64,000 nucleotides of DNA from Pseudomonas sp. J452 (lineage in GTDB: Bacteria; Pseudomonadota; Gammaproteobacteria; Pseudomonadales; Pseudomonadaceae). A program made the position numbers and the translations under genes. How positions within the stretch are numbered: position 1 is the first letter of the stretch; each line of letters opens with the position of its first letter. Below the pieces are notes generated by a model. It had not been told where the DNA came from and made no database searches. It worked only from the letters and a program-made list of their open reading frames with translations. The stretch covers positions 1,860,001-1,924,000 of the forward strand of contig NZ_CP088294.1 of NCBI RefSeq assembly GCF_024666525.1, written 5' to 3'. Positions 18,201-25,349 of the stretch are shown here, piece after piece.

Positions 18201-18678
18201 TGCGCTCTGCACGTCGTTGCAGCAACGCTCGGCCGACGAGTCGCTGTGGGTCTACTATCGCCTGGCGCCGCCCATCGTTCTCTTGCGTCTGAATGAAGTG
18301 AGCAAGGCGGGTTGCCCGTTGCAGCTGCCTGCGTCCCGGCTGCAAACCACGGTTGCGGGCCAGGACATATGGCTCGAACTCCTCGACCATCTGCGCCACT
18401 TCGAGACTGCGGACGATCTCTCCGCAGACCGTTCGGAGGCAGTAAGGCTGTTGCTGGGCAAGCTTGCCGTCGACAACTTCGCGTCCCTCAAAGGTAATCC
18501 GCCGCTGCTCTATCACAACGACCTGAGCGCGAGCGTGAGTCGCTACTACTGGTCCGAGGCGTTTGGCTATGCTCTCTGGCTCCGGCTCTATTACGAGAAT
18601 GAGCGCGCGCAATCTACAGTGGCGCACGGTGCCGGGGGCGGCGGGCAAGACTCCGAGAAAGGCAGCGCCAGGCCATGA
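15214..18678 (+). CDS. Giant membrane protein: GT-C-like domain, three tandem repeats, DxDDTA alpha-toroid domain
   Basis: I do not recognise a named gene. The 1154-residue product has three parts. Residues about 30-440 hold ten or more membrane spans with the look of a GT-C glycosyltransferase (VDTYPARYLPLSIL after the first span, GPRYLTESIP later). Residues about 473-818 are three repeats of 115-116 residues starting at 473, 589 and 704 (each with GWAL, VDG, ERPDVV and APSGW); repeats 2 and 3 are nearly identical. Residues about 825-1140 look like a terpenoid-cyclase-type alpha toroid with PDADDTA (D917, D919, D920). ATG at 15214 has GGAG five bases upstream. It overlaps the next gene by ATGA. 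Polymer or glycan modification is inference. Confidence 0.7.
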   Translation: MQASKVAPGKWRARFSGSGTSSSSFRDPWRWDLAVCLLLGLAVFLIYNANLRSIGAVDTYPARYLPLSILKHHSLALDPIASLVAQGKEVPTEPGKSTSAFWMIKSHTGSVVSLYPIVTPVVVAPLYLPAVAYLDAKGWDLPRVDYVARIMEKFCASLMASLSAMLLYLLLRRRSPPTTAVLLTIAYALGTTAWVISSQALWMHGLAGLLVVALLYLLTGPCTPLRALGAGLFCALLACNRQPDTILAAGFALYAIRWAGGRFPWFLGAALVPVGLVLAYNLLVVGHIVGGYGLLPLENETAQFGEDPLFGLGVLLFSPVYGLFVFSPFLLFVPFFLVSVLRERSSRAFTLVVGGALLLQWLFYGATHWEQGLSWGPRYLTESIPILVWMLSPVFERLRMIGRVVFCLACLVAVVIQGVGAFYYTGKAFGAAMFANGPVVTRSTWEQLVWDVANTPFITELKHERIAPDIGELRGHINVAGARDEGDGRRLVVAGWALMDGRTPSGVALMVDGRVVVGGTETFFERPDVVNALGESAPSGWSVTFPADTLAPGEHVVTALVRAHPYGQQRMLEARGFTVAKSDPARVKLRGQIDVAGALDENDNRRMVVSGWALTNNHTPADVAVIVDGQVVGSTEAFIERPDVVSALGKSAPSGWRVTFPADALTPGEHVVTALVRAHPGGQQRMLEERGFTVAKRDPERLELQGQIDVAGALDENDSQRRVVIGWALANDHTPADVAVIVDGQVVGSTEAFFERPDVVSALGKSAPSGWRVTFPADALTPGEHVVTAQVRAQPGGPQRMLAARGFTVAKRDPALVEAARRAAAILAERQDRLGYWLSEFSKATQFVLQGQELNIFTNAALIDVVAPVAQQSGLSGSMVRARQFLTNQIEDSGLVRYHGRPDLKTMGVLGCVITPDADDTALAWRIAPSARSELLPRALSTLKQFRTPDGLYQTWLAPRDRFRCIDPGKNPNPPDIGIQLHVYLLLAQEDPPAARALCTSLQQRSADESLWVYYRLAPPIVLLRLNEVSKAGCPLQLPASRLQTTVAGQDIWLELLDHLRHFETADDLSADRSEAVRLLLGKLAVDNFASLKGNPPLLYHNDLSASVSRYYWSEAFGYALWLRLYYENERAQSTVAHGAGGGGQDSEKGSARP

Positions 18679-19589
18679 CCGACACCGCTACGACGAATCT
18701 CCGTCTGCCGTTGGTGCGACAGTGGCTGCGCCTGCTGTCTTCCATCCGCTTCGACGAAGTCCTGGTGCTGCAAGGGACGCCGGCGATTGGGGCAATCCTG
18801 GCACTCGGCGCCCTGTCTGCTCACGACTGCCTCAGGGCTGTCGTCTTCGCCGCCGGCAGTCTGTGCCTGGTGGGGCATGTGTTCGTGATGAATGATTGGG
18901 CGGGCATCGATGGCGACCTCCGGGATCCGCACCGTGCTGCGCAGACGTTTGCGTCGAAAGGTGTGAGCCGCGGCGCCATCGGATTTCTTGCGGTCGTGCT
19001 CCTGGGGCTGACGCTGCTCCTGTTCGCCCTGCTGGGGCCGGTCTCGTTTGCCCTGGCGATTGCCATCCTGGGGCTGAGCACGCTCTATTCTGCCCCCTCG
19101 ATCCATATGAAGGGGCGTCCGGTTCTGGGCTCCAGCCTTCACCTCATGGGCGGCACGCTGCACTTCCTGCTCGGCTACGCGACCTTTTCCGCAGTCGACA
19201 CGCGCAGCATCGTCATTGGCTGCTTCTTCGGACTGATCTTCGCTGCCGGTCACCTCATGCACGAAACCCGCGGCTACGAGGGTGATCGGCTCAACGCTAT
19301 CCGCACCAATGCGGTCGCCTTCGGTAAGGCGCACAGCTTCATCGCGGGCATGGTCCTGTTCACTGCGGCTTATGCGCTGTTGATCGTGCTTGCTCTGCTC
19401 GGCCTGCTGCCGCGCCTGCTCATGCTCGCAGCCGTGCTTTACCCGGTGCATCTATATGCATCCTGGCGAGCCGTGCGTGCCGGCCTCAGTTTCGAGAGTC
19501 TGCTCCAGTACCAGAAATGCTATAGAGTGCTGTATGCCCTCATTGGCAGCATGCTGGTCGGGTCAGTCTTGTTTGCTTGGGTGAGCTAG
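18675..19589 (+). CDS. UbiA-family prenyltransferase
   Basis: This is a 304-residue polytopic protein with both UbiA Asp-rich motifs: NDWAGIDGDLRD (N73 to D84) and ETRGYEGDRLNAIRTNAVAFG-type sequence (E197 to D204). Such enzymes move a polyprenyl chain from its diphosphate to an aromatic or sugar-phosphate acceptor at the membrane. It is translationally coupled to the giant protein upstream (ATGA at 18675-18678) and followed by a polyprenyl-sugar type glycosyltransferase and GtrA. A role like decaprenyl-phosphate phosphoribose synthase is therefore possible. An aromatic acceptor cannot be excluded. It is clearly not the ubiquinone ubiA, which pairs with ubiC. Confidence 0.85.
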   Translation: MTDTATTNLRLPLVRQWLRLLSSIRFDEVLVLQGTPAIGAILALGALSAHDCLRAVVFAAGSLCLVGHVFVMNDWAGIDGDLRDPHRAAQTFASKGVSRGAIGFLAVVLLGLTLLLFALLGPVSFALAIAILGLSTLYSAPSIHMKGRPVLGSSLHLMGGTLHFLLGYATFSAVDTRSIVIGCFFGLIFAAGHLMHETRGYEGDRLNAIRTNAVAFGKAHSFIAGMVLFTAAYALLIVLALLGLLPRLLMLAAVLYPVHLYASWRAVRAGLSFESLLQYQKCYRVLYALIGSMLVGSVLFAWVS

Positions 19590-19676
19590 CCCCGCCCGCC
19601 AGGTCTGCCGTGGCTTCAGCCGCCCAGCCATCGACATCCATGCAGCATATTCTGAACCCTCAATATCTCTGAACCA

Positions 19677-20648
19677 ATGAGCGCCACTTTCCCCAGCCTT
19701 GTCGTAGTCACCCCGGTCTTCGAGGATGCCGAAGCCTCTGCCCGCCTATTCGATGAGTTGGCTGCGGCTTTCGGCAAGCAGGTCTACGTGGTGGCGGTCG
19801 ACGACGGTTCGGTGCACCAACCGGTCGATCTCGCGAAGATGAATGCGGTCGGGCTCCACGGCACAGTTATCCGACTGCGCCGCAATGTCGGCCACCAGCG
19901 CGCCATTGCGATCGGCATCGGCTACGTGGCGGAGCATCTGGGCACGGCGCAGGTCGTGGTCATGGATTCTGACGGAGAGGATCTGCCCGGTTCGATTCCA
20001 GAGTTGCTGAGGGTGCTGAGCACACCTGATGTGGATCTGGTCGTTGCTCAGCGCAAGACGCGTGTTGAGACGCTTCGCTTCAAGGCTTTCTATTTTCTCT
20101 ACAAGCGGCTGTTCAAGGTATTGACCGGGCGAGAGATCAGCTTCGGCAACTTCATGGCGCTCAAGCCCGCAGCCGTCAAGCGTCTCGCCGCCATGCAGGA
20201 ACTCTGGATCCACGTCGCCAGTTGCGTGCTGGGGTCGAAGCTACGGATCCGTACCTGTGCACTCGATCGCGGCCCCCGCTACGCCGGTCAGAGCAAGATG
20301 AACTTTGCAGGCCTGGCGCTGCACGGGTTCCGCGGTGTAATGGTGTTCGCCGAAGACGTGCTGGTGCGTGTCGTGATCGCCTCGGCGCTGATCGGTGCGC
20401 TGGCGGTGGTCGCAGGTCTGGCAACCATTGTTCTCAAAGTGTCGGGTTTCGCTACCCCAGGCTGGTTCTCGGTGGCGCTAGGTATCCTGTCGCTGGTCTT
20501 CCTGCAAACCGGATCCCTGGCGCTGATCAGCCTCATGCTCGCCGGTGTCGGTAAATCTGGCGCGCTTGCGCATGCGCCCTATGCGCAGTTCATCGAGTAC
20601 GTCGAACACAGTGCCCCGTCGCCGACATGCAGCTCCGACAACCGATGA
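19677..20648 (+). CDS. GT2 glycosyltransferase with C-terminal membrane anchor (GtrB/DPM1-like)
   Basis: This inverting family 2 glycosyltransferase is likely to load a sugar onto polyprenyl phosphate. The 323-residue protein shows VVAVDDGS near residue 40, RRNVGHQRAIAIGIGY near residue 68, and the metal-binding segment VMDSDGEDLP near residue 97. Two C-terminal membrane spans (about 225-290) give the GtrB layout. It is preceded by an 88-base gap after the UbiA gene and overlaps the gtrA-type gene by ATGA. The nucleotide sugar it uses cannot be told from the sequence. Confidence 0.87.
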   Translation: MSATFPSLVVVTPVFEDAEASARLFDELAAAFGKQVYVVAVDDGSVHQPVDLAKMNAVGLHGTVIRLRRNVGHQRAIAIGIGYVAEHLGTAQVVVMDSDGEDLPGSIPELLRVLSTPDVDLVVAQRKTRVETLRFKAFYFLYKRLFKVLTGREISFGNFMALKPAAVKRLAAMQELWIHVASCVLGSKLRIRTCALDRGPRYAGQSKMNFAGLALHGFRGVMVFAEDVLVRVVIASALIGALAVVAGLATIVLKVSGFATPGWFSVALGILSLVFLQTGSLALISLMLAGVGKSGALAHAPYAQFIEYVEHSAPSPTCSSDNR

Positions 20649-21040
20649 GTCTGGATTCGCGCGCCGCGGAGGTCGGGCGTTTCGTCATCAACGGCCTGTT
20701 TGCCACGGCGGTGCACTATGCCGCCCTGATCTTCAATCTCCGGGTGCTCGAACTCCCGTCGGCAGGCCTGGCCAATTTTTTCGCTGCCTGGTGTGGCATT
20801 GCTGCCTCTTTCATCGGTAGCCGCTTCTTCGTCTTTCGGAGCCGGGAGGCGCCGCTGGCGCGCCAGGCCACGCGCTTTCTCGCGTCCTATGCCGCGATTG
20901 CCTGTCTGCACGGGCTTTTGCTCTACGTCTGGACGGATCAGCTGCAGCGGGACTACGCCGTGGGGCTCGTCCTGGCCGCGATGATGCAGGCCGTGTTGAG
21001 CTACCTGGGCAACAAGTTATTGGTGTTCAGAACAGCATGA
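20645..21040 (+). CDS. GtrA-family polyprenyl-phosphate-sugar flippase
   Basis: This 131-residue protein with four predicted membrane spans has the GtrA pattern: EVGRFVINGLFATAVHY at the N-terminus, FIGSRFFVFRS in the middle and YLGNKLLVF at the end. GtrA proteins are thought to flip lipid-linked monosaccharides to the outer face. The ATG at 20645 overlaps the GT2 stop; another ATG at 20627 lies inside that gene. Together with the GT2 it forms the usual GtrA/GtrB pair, and the giant GT-C-like protein may be the final transferase. Confidence 0.88.
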   Translation: MSLDSRAAEVGRFVINGLFATAVHYAALIFNLRVLELPSAGLANFFAAWCGIAASFIGSRFFVFRSREAPLARQATRFLASYAAIACLHGLLLYVWTDQLQRDYAVGLVLAAMMQAVLSYLGNKLLVFRTA

Positions 21041-21633
21041 AGACAGGGAAATTCCTCACCGCTTCTATATTCTTCGTGGCGCTTACCGGCCTGATCTACT
21101 GGGCTCATGTCGCTTTCTTCCGGGTCGACGTGGTTTTTTACAGCGCGCTCCTCGATGGCGTTCTGGCCGCTTTGATCGCCGGTGTAGTCATTTGGCGTAT
21201 GCACACCTTCGCCGTCTTTGGGCCCTTCGAGAAACTGCAGATGGTGCTGATCTGGCTGCTGACGGCCTACATACTCGCCATCTCGGTGCCGACCGTGGTC
21301 GATCGTTCGCTGTCCTTCTATATCCTTGAGAAACTGCAGCAGCGCGGTGGCGCGATTCAGCAAAGCCGCTTCGCCGAGGTCTTCACCCAGGAGTACCTCA
21401 AGGAGCATCGACTGGTCGACGTGCGCCTGACCGAGCAGCTCCAGTCGGGCACCATTCGCATCGTGAATGGCTGTGTCCACCTGACGCCCAGGGGCGACCA
21501 TCTGGCGAGTTTCAGCCGCTTTTTCCGCACTCATCTGCTGCCCAAGCAGCGACTGTTGCTCGGCAGTTACAGCGACGATTTGACCGACCCGTTCCGGCAC
21601 AGCGCTACGCAGGCCGATTACTTCTGCCAGTAA
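21037..21633 (+). CDS. Unknown membrane protein of the island
   Basis: I do not recognise this 198-residue protein. It has about three hydrophobic segments in the first half (ASIFFVALTGLIYWAHVAFF, then ALLDGVLAALIAGVVIW, then MVLIWLLTAYILAISV). A soluble C-terminal half of about 100 residues contains FTQEYLKEHRLVDVRLTEQL and a HLTPRGDHLASFSRFF stretch. It overlaps the gtrA-type gene by ATGA, so it belongs to the same operon, and it is the last gene before the right repeat. It may be an accessory subunit of the glycosylation machinery. Confidence 0.7.
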   Translation: MKTGKFLTASIFFVALTGLIYWAHVAFFRVDVVFYSALLDGVLAALIAGVVIWRMHTFAVFGPFEKLQMVLIWLLTAYILAISVPTVVDRSLSFYILEKLQQRGGAIQQSRFAEVFTQEYLKEHRLVDVRLTEQLQSGTIRIVNGCVHLTPRGDHLASFSRFFRTHLLPKQRLLLGSYSDDLTDPFRHSATQADYFCQ

Positions 21634-21705
21634 GTCATGCCAGGTATGCCTGTACGAGATTGACGGCAGGGGAGAGTTTGAGGGCTTGCAGGCTTTTCTC
21701 ACCGG

Positions 21706-21736
21706 CAATAAAAAGGCCGGCTTGTGGCCGGCCTTC
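21706..21736 (-). terminator. Terminator of ppa (bidirectional)
   Basis: Stem AAGGCCGGC with GCCGGCCTT around a short loop, at 21713-21735, is followed on the minus strand by TTTTATT. It also lies 70 bases after the last island gene and could stop island transcription. The left repeat holds an identical copy. Confidence 0.9.
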
Positions 21737-21870
21737 AGGGGGTGGTATTGGCTTATTTTTGGTAAGCCGCAACCGCCTTCAGAATTGCAGCACGGGCTTC
21801 GTCAGCGTTGCCCCAGCCTTCAACCTTGACCCACTTGCCCTTCTCGAGATCCTTGTAGTTCTCGAAGAAG
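21706..21870. repeat. Right direct repeat of the ppa island (165 bp)
   Basis: Identical to 14827-14991. It contains the terminator and the last 39 codons of the intact ppa gene, so the island inserted at, or was bracketed by duplication of, the ppa 3' end without harming the gene. Confidence 0.95.
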
Positions 21871-22280
21871 TGCTTGATCTGCTCGATCAGCAGCGGAGGC
21901 AGGTCGGTGTATTCCTGTACGTCTTTGTAGATGACGCTCAGCTTGTCGTGCGGCACGGCGATCAGCTTGGCGTCACCGCCAGCTTCGTCGGTCATGTTCA
22001 GCACGCCAACCGGACGGCAGCGGATGACCGAGCCCGGGGCGACCGGATACGGGGTCACGACCAGCACGTCGAGCGGGTCGCCGTCGTCGGCCAGGGTGTG
22101 CGGGATGAAGCCGTAGTTGGCCGGGTAGAACATCGGGGTGGCCATGAAACGATCGACGAACAGGCAGTCGGTATCGTGATCGATTTCGTATTTGATCGGC
22201 GCGTGGTTGGCCGGAATCTCGATGGCGACGTAGATGTCGTTCGGCACGTCTTTGCCGGCCGGGACTTTGCTGTAGCTCAT
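21753..22280 (-). CDS. ppa: Inorganic pyrophosphatase
   Basis: This family I soluble pyrophosphatase hydrolyses PPi to drive biosynthesis. The product is 175 residues, the usual length. The active-site signature is [10 protein letters not shown] near residue 65, with [15 protein letters not shown] near residue 30. ATG at 22280 ([11 protein letters not shown]) has GGGGTG upstream; the in-frame GTG at 22289 gives an unneeded three-residue extension. Its last 39 codons are duplicated at the far end of the neighbouring island. Confidence 0.97.
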   Translation of the reverse strand: MSYSKVPAGKDVPNDIYVAIEIPANHAPIKYEIDHDTDCLFVDRFMATPMFYPANYGFIPHTLADDGDPLDVLVVTPYPVAPGSVIRCRPVGVLNMTDEAGGDAKLIAVPHDKLSVIYKDVQEYTDLPPLLIEQIKHFFENYKDLEKGKWVKVEGWGNADEARAAILKAVAAYQK

Positions 22281-22358
22281 GGTGGACACCCCAGGGTTGG
22301 GCCAAAAAAAGTGGCGGGATTATAGGCAGATTCTCCCGGCGTTACTACGCCCAGTTGC

Positions 22359-23186
22359 TCAGCCTTTGGTCGGGGATTGGTTTTCCCGGTAGTCCGGGTG
22401 GCCGGTCTGCAGCCGCTGCAGGCGGGTCAGCGGATCCTGACGGTAGAAGGCCTGGAGCTGCGCGTAGACCGCTGGGAAGGCCTCGGCCAGCAGATCCGGG
22501 GCGCTGAAGAAGTATTCGCTGGTGACGGCGAAGAACTCCGCTGGATTTTCCGCGGCATAGGGGTCGATGGCGGTTGGCGCGTCCGGATCGGCATCGAGAA
22601 TGGCGTTCATCTGCGCGTAGGCGGCCTGCATGGTGGCGGCCCAGGCGTCGACGCGCATGCTGCGGTGCAGCGGTGGCAGGCCGTTGGCGTCGCCGTTGAG
22701 CATGTCCAACTTGTGCGCCAGTTCGTGGATCACCAGGTTGTAGCCGTCCCAACCGCCGCTGGCTTGCACGCCCGGCCAGGCGAGGATCACCGGGCCGCGG
22801 TGCCAGGCCTCGCCGCTGTGTTCGGCCTCCCATTCATGTTCCACGCCGCTGGCGTCGCGGTGGCGCTGCGGGCTGACGAAGTCGTCCGGGTACAGCACGA
22901 TCTCGTGGAAACCCTGGTACCAGTCGAGGTCAGCCAGGTGCAGCAGCGGCAGTTCGGCCAGGGCGGCGAGGGTCAGGCGATCCGCCAGACTCAGCTCGAC
23001 GCCGGGCAGGGCGCTGAGGTGCTTGTGGTGGAGGAACAGTACGGCGCGGCGGAACAGGCGCTGTTCCTCGGCTTCGCTGAGCCCGTCGAGCAGCGCCAGG
23101 CGCTGGCGTACCTGCTGCCAGTGCTGGGTGGTGTAGGGCGCGCGGGCGAGGATGCGTCGCTGGCGCCAGGCACGAAATGACCACAT
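22359..23186 (-). CDS. mtfA: Zinc-dependent peptidase of the MtfA family
   Basis: In enterobacteria MtfA is a cytoplasmic zinc aminopeptidase that binds the repressor Mlc. The 275-residue product carries the metallopeptidase motif HELAHKLD near residue 160, and a downstream Glu in NPAEFFAVTSEYFF as the third ligand. GFHEIVLYPDDFV and ILAWPGVQASGGWDGYN are family blocks. ATG at 23186 (MWSFRAWRQRR) is the expected start. In Pseudomonas the Mlc partner may be absent, so the physiological role is open. It is divergent from the pseudoenzyme gene. Confidence 0.92.
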   Translation of the reverse strand: MWSFRAWRQRRILARAPYTTQHWQQVRQRLALLDGLSEAEEQRLFRRAVLFLHHKHLSALPGVELSLADRLTLAALAELPLLHLADLDWYQGFHEIVLYPDDFVSPQRHRDASGVEHEWEAEHSGEAWHRGPVILAWPGVQASGGWDGYNLVIHELAHKLDMLNGDANGLPPLHRSMRVDAWAATMQAAYAQMNAILDADPDAPTAIDPYAAENPAEFFAVTSEYFFSAPDLLAEAFPAVYAQLQAFYRQDPLTRLQRLQTGHPDYRENQSPTKG

Positions 23187-23303
23187 GGATAAGGCTTCGT
23201 AGGCAGGGGCGACCACCTTATGCAGCCTGCACGGCAGCTGCAAGTCGGCGCTCGGCACAAAGGCTGCAGAGCCGCAGTATCAGCCTGGCGGTGGAGCGGC
23301 GCG

Positions 23304-24854
23304 ATGTCGTTGCAATGGATAGAACAGCCAATCGCTGGCCTGGCGCTGGGCCAGGGCCTCGATCTGCCCGGGCAGGCCGCGCGCAGCCGGGCGGCCTGGA
23401 TCGGCGCGCGGCAGGGTGATGCGCCGCTGTTGCTGGTTGCACTGCTCTGGGCACGCCAGTGCGCGGATGTGGTGCAGATTCTCGATGAACAGCTCGACGC
23501 GTTGTTCGCCGACTTCCTCTGCACCCCGCAGGGCTGGAGTGATACCCAGGCCGCCCGCCAGGTGCTGTCCGCGCTGAACCTGCGCCTGTTTCGCCAGCGC
23601 CAGGCGAGTGCGTCGCCCGCCGAGCTGAGCGCCGGGCTATTGCTGGTGCGGGCGGGCGAGGTGCACTTTCTGCAGGCCGGCAATATCGGCCTGTTGCGTT
23701 ATCAGCAGGGCGTCTTGCAGAGCCTGGCTGGGCGTGCGGAACAGTATCTCGGGGTGCAGGCCGAGCTGGCGTTGGTGCAGCATCATTTGCCGGGCGAGGC
23801 GGGTACGGCTTTGCTCCTGGCGCCGCAGCCGCTGTTCGAGGTGGCGGACCTGCAGGCTTTCCGCTCCGCCTGTGGTGACTTGCCCGGCAGCGCTGTAAGC
23901 GCGGCGCTGACACCGCTGTTGCAGGCACCGGGGGCTGCGGTGTTGCTGCTGCCGGAAGCCCTGTCCGCAGCAAGGTCGTATGAGGACTGGCAGCCACTGC
24001 CGTGCGTGGCGCAGGCGCAGGTTGGCATGCGCCTGGATGGCTGGCTGCTACAAGCCGAATGCCCCTATGGCCCAGTCGGACGAGTGTTTCAGGCATGCGC
24101 CGAGGATGGCCGTGAGGCGCTGCTGTGGTTGGCGGCGGGTGCCGCCGACGAGGCCTTCTGGCAGCGTGAGTGGGTGTTGCGCCGCTGCAGTCTGGCGGCA
24201 CTGCCACAGGTTGTTTCGCCCCGTCAGCCGCGCCGTTCTGCCTATCTGTTGTTAGAGCCGCCGGCCGCGGACATGTGCAGCCTGAGCCAGTGGCGGAGCG
24301 CGCGGGGCAACCTGGAGGCGGCCACACTGCTGCCCCTGCTCGGGCAACTGATCGATGCCGTGCGCGCTTTGCAGCGCCGCGGCATGCAGGGCTTGTGGTT
24401 GAACCCGCGGCAGATTCTGCTCAACGAGCAGGGGCGCTTGCTGCTCTTGCCGGAGCTGGCGGCGATCCTGCCGGGCGTTCCGTGCCAGCGGCTGCCAGCC
24501 GAGGCCTTGCCCCTGGCCCCGGAAGTGCGCGCGGCGCAGGCGGTGGATGGACGGGCCGAGCAGTTCGCCGTGGCGGCGCTGGCCTATTGGCTGCTCTGTG
24601 GGCAATGGCCGGAAGCGGCGCGTTCGGTGGTTAATGGCAGCGGTCGCTATGTGCCGCTGGCGCGACTGGTCGAGGGTGTGCCGCTGGGCTGGGATGGCGT
24701 GCTGGCCCGCGCGCTGGCGCCCCAGGCCGGGCAGCGTTACGAGGCGTTGTCGGAATTGCAGTTCAACCTGCAGCAGTTGTTCGAGCAGGATGCGGTTGCA
24801 CGCAGTTCAACTGGCTGGCTGGGGCGCTGGCGGCGCTTGTGGCGCCCGCGCTGA
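23304..24854 (+). CDS. Degenerate PP2C phosphatase / protein kinase-like fusion (double pseudoenzyme)
   Basis: The 516-residue protein has the layout of bacterial fused PP2C phosphatase and Ser/Thr kinase proteins. An N-terminal half (to about 220) keeps PP2C-like strands (VHFLQAGNIGLLRYQQGVL). The C-terminal half (about 245-490) is kinase-like (CPYGPVGRVFQACAEDGREA as a glycine-loop region). The catalytic residues appear lost. The HRD loop reads LWLNPRQILLNEQG, DFG reads LPE, and the PP2C metal Asp-Gly motifs are not seen. ATG at 23304 has GGAG upstream. A binding or scaffold role is likelier than catalysis. Confidence in the fold is moderate. Confidence 0.6.
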   Translation: MSLQWIEQPIAGLALGQGLDLPGQAARSRAAWIGARQGDAPLLLVALLWARQCADVVQILDEQLDALFADFLCTPQGWSDTQAARQVLSALNLRLFRQRQASASPAELSAGLLLVRAGEVHFLQAGNIGLLRYQQGVLQSLAGRAEQYLGVQAELALVQHHLPGEAGTALLLAPQPLFEVADLQAFRSACGDLPGSAVSAALTPLLQAPGAAVLLLPEALSAARSYEDWQPLPCVAQAQVGMRLDGWLLQAECPYGPVGRVFQACAEDGREALLWLAAGAADEAFWQREWVLRRCSLAALPQVVSPRQPRRSAYLLLEPPAADMCSLSQWRSARGNLEAATLLPLLGQLIDAVRALQRRGMQGLWLNPRQILLNEQGRLLLLPELAAILPGVPCQRLPAEALPLAPEVRAAQAVDGRAEQFAVAALAYWLLCGQWPEAARSVVNGSGRYVPLARLVEGVPLGWDGVLARALAPQAGQRYEALSELQFNLQQLFEQDAVARSSTGWLGRWRRLWRPR

Positions 24855-24893
24855 GTGAAGCGGCCCCCAGCTTTGCGCTGGGGGCTGTGCGGC

Positions 24894-25349
24894 TCAGTCT
24901 TCGTCGAGGGGCAGGACGAAATTCTTGAACTCGGTGTCCTCGCGGAAACCGATCGACTGGTAGGTCTTGTGCGCAGTATCGAAGTTGACGCTGGAGGCGA
25001 CACGCATGCGCACGGCGTTGGTGCTCTTGGCCATCTGCTTGGCGGTCTGCAGCAGGCGGTCGGCGACTAGCATGCGGCGGGCGTCTTCGGCGACGAAGAT
25101 GTCGTTGAGGATCCACACGCGCTTGAGCGACAGCGAAGAGAAGCTGGGGAACAGCTGGCAGTAGCCGAGCGCCTTGTCCTCGTCGTCGGCCAGGGCCAGG
25201 TAGATCACCGATTCCTTGCGGCTGAGGCGGTTCTCCAGGAACTTGCGCGACGAGTCCGGCAGTGGCAGCTCGCCATAGAACTCACGGTACTTGATGAACA
25301 GCGGAGTCAGCAGGTCCAGATGCTCCAGGGTGGCTTGGACGATGCGCAT
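24894..25349 (-). CDS. GNAT-family N-acetyltransferase
   Basis: This is a 151-residue acetyl-CoA-dependent N-acetyltransferase of unknown substrate. The fold is seen as IYLALADDEDKALGYCQLFP (strands 2-4). The acetyl-CoA loop segment is DARRMLVADRLLQTAKQMAK, where the usual Q/RxxGxG is replaced by RRMLVA, which is a little unusual. The C-terminal NFDTAHKTYQSIGFREDTEF is typical. It converges with the pseudoenzyme gene. It stands alone; nothing nearby names a substrate. Confidence 0.88.
   Translation of the reverse strand: MRIVQATLEHLDLLTPLFIKYREFYGELPLPDSSRKFLENRLSRKESVIYLALADDEDKALGYCQLFPSFSSLSLKRVWILNDIFVAEDARRMLVADRLLQTAKQMAKSTNAVRMRVASSVNFDTAHKTYQSIGFREDTEFKNFVLPLDED

Noticed and set aside
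17164..18648. Minus-strand open frame of 494 codons within the giant island gene
   Set aside because: It mirrors the tandem repeats of the plus-strand gene. It has no domain signature, and its neighbours on the plus strand are translationally coupled.
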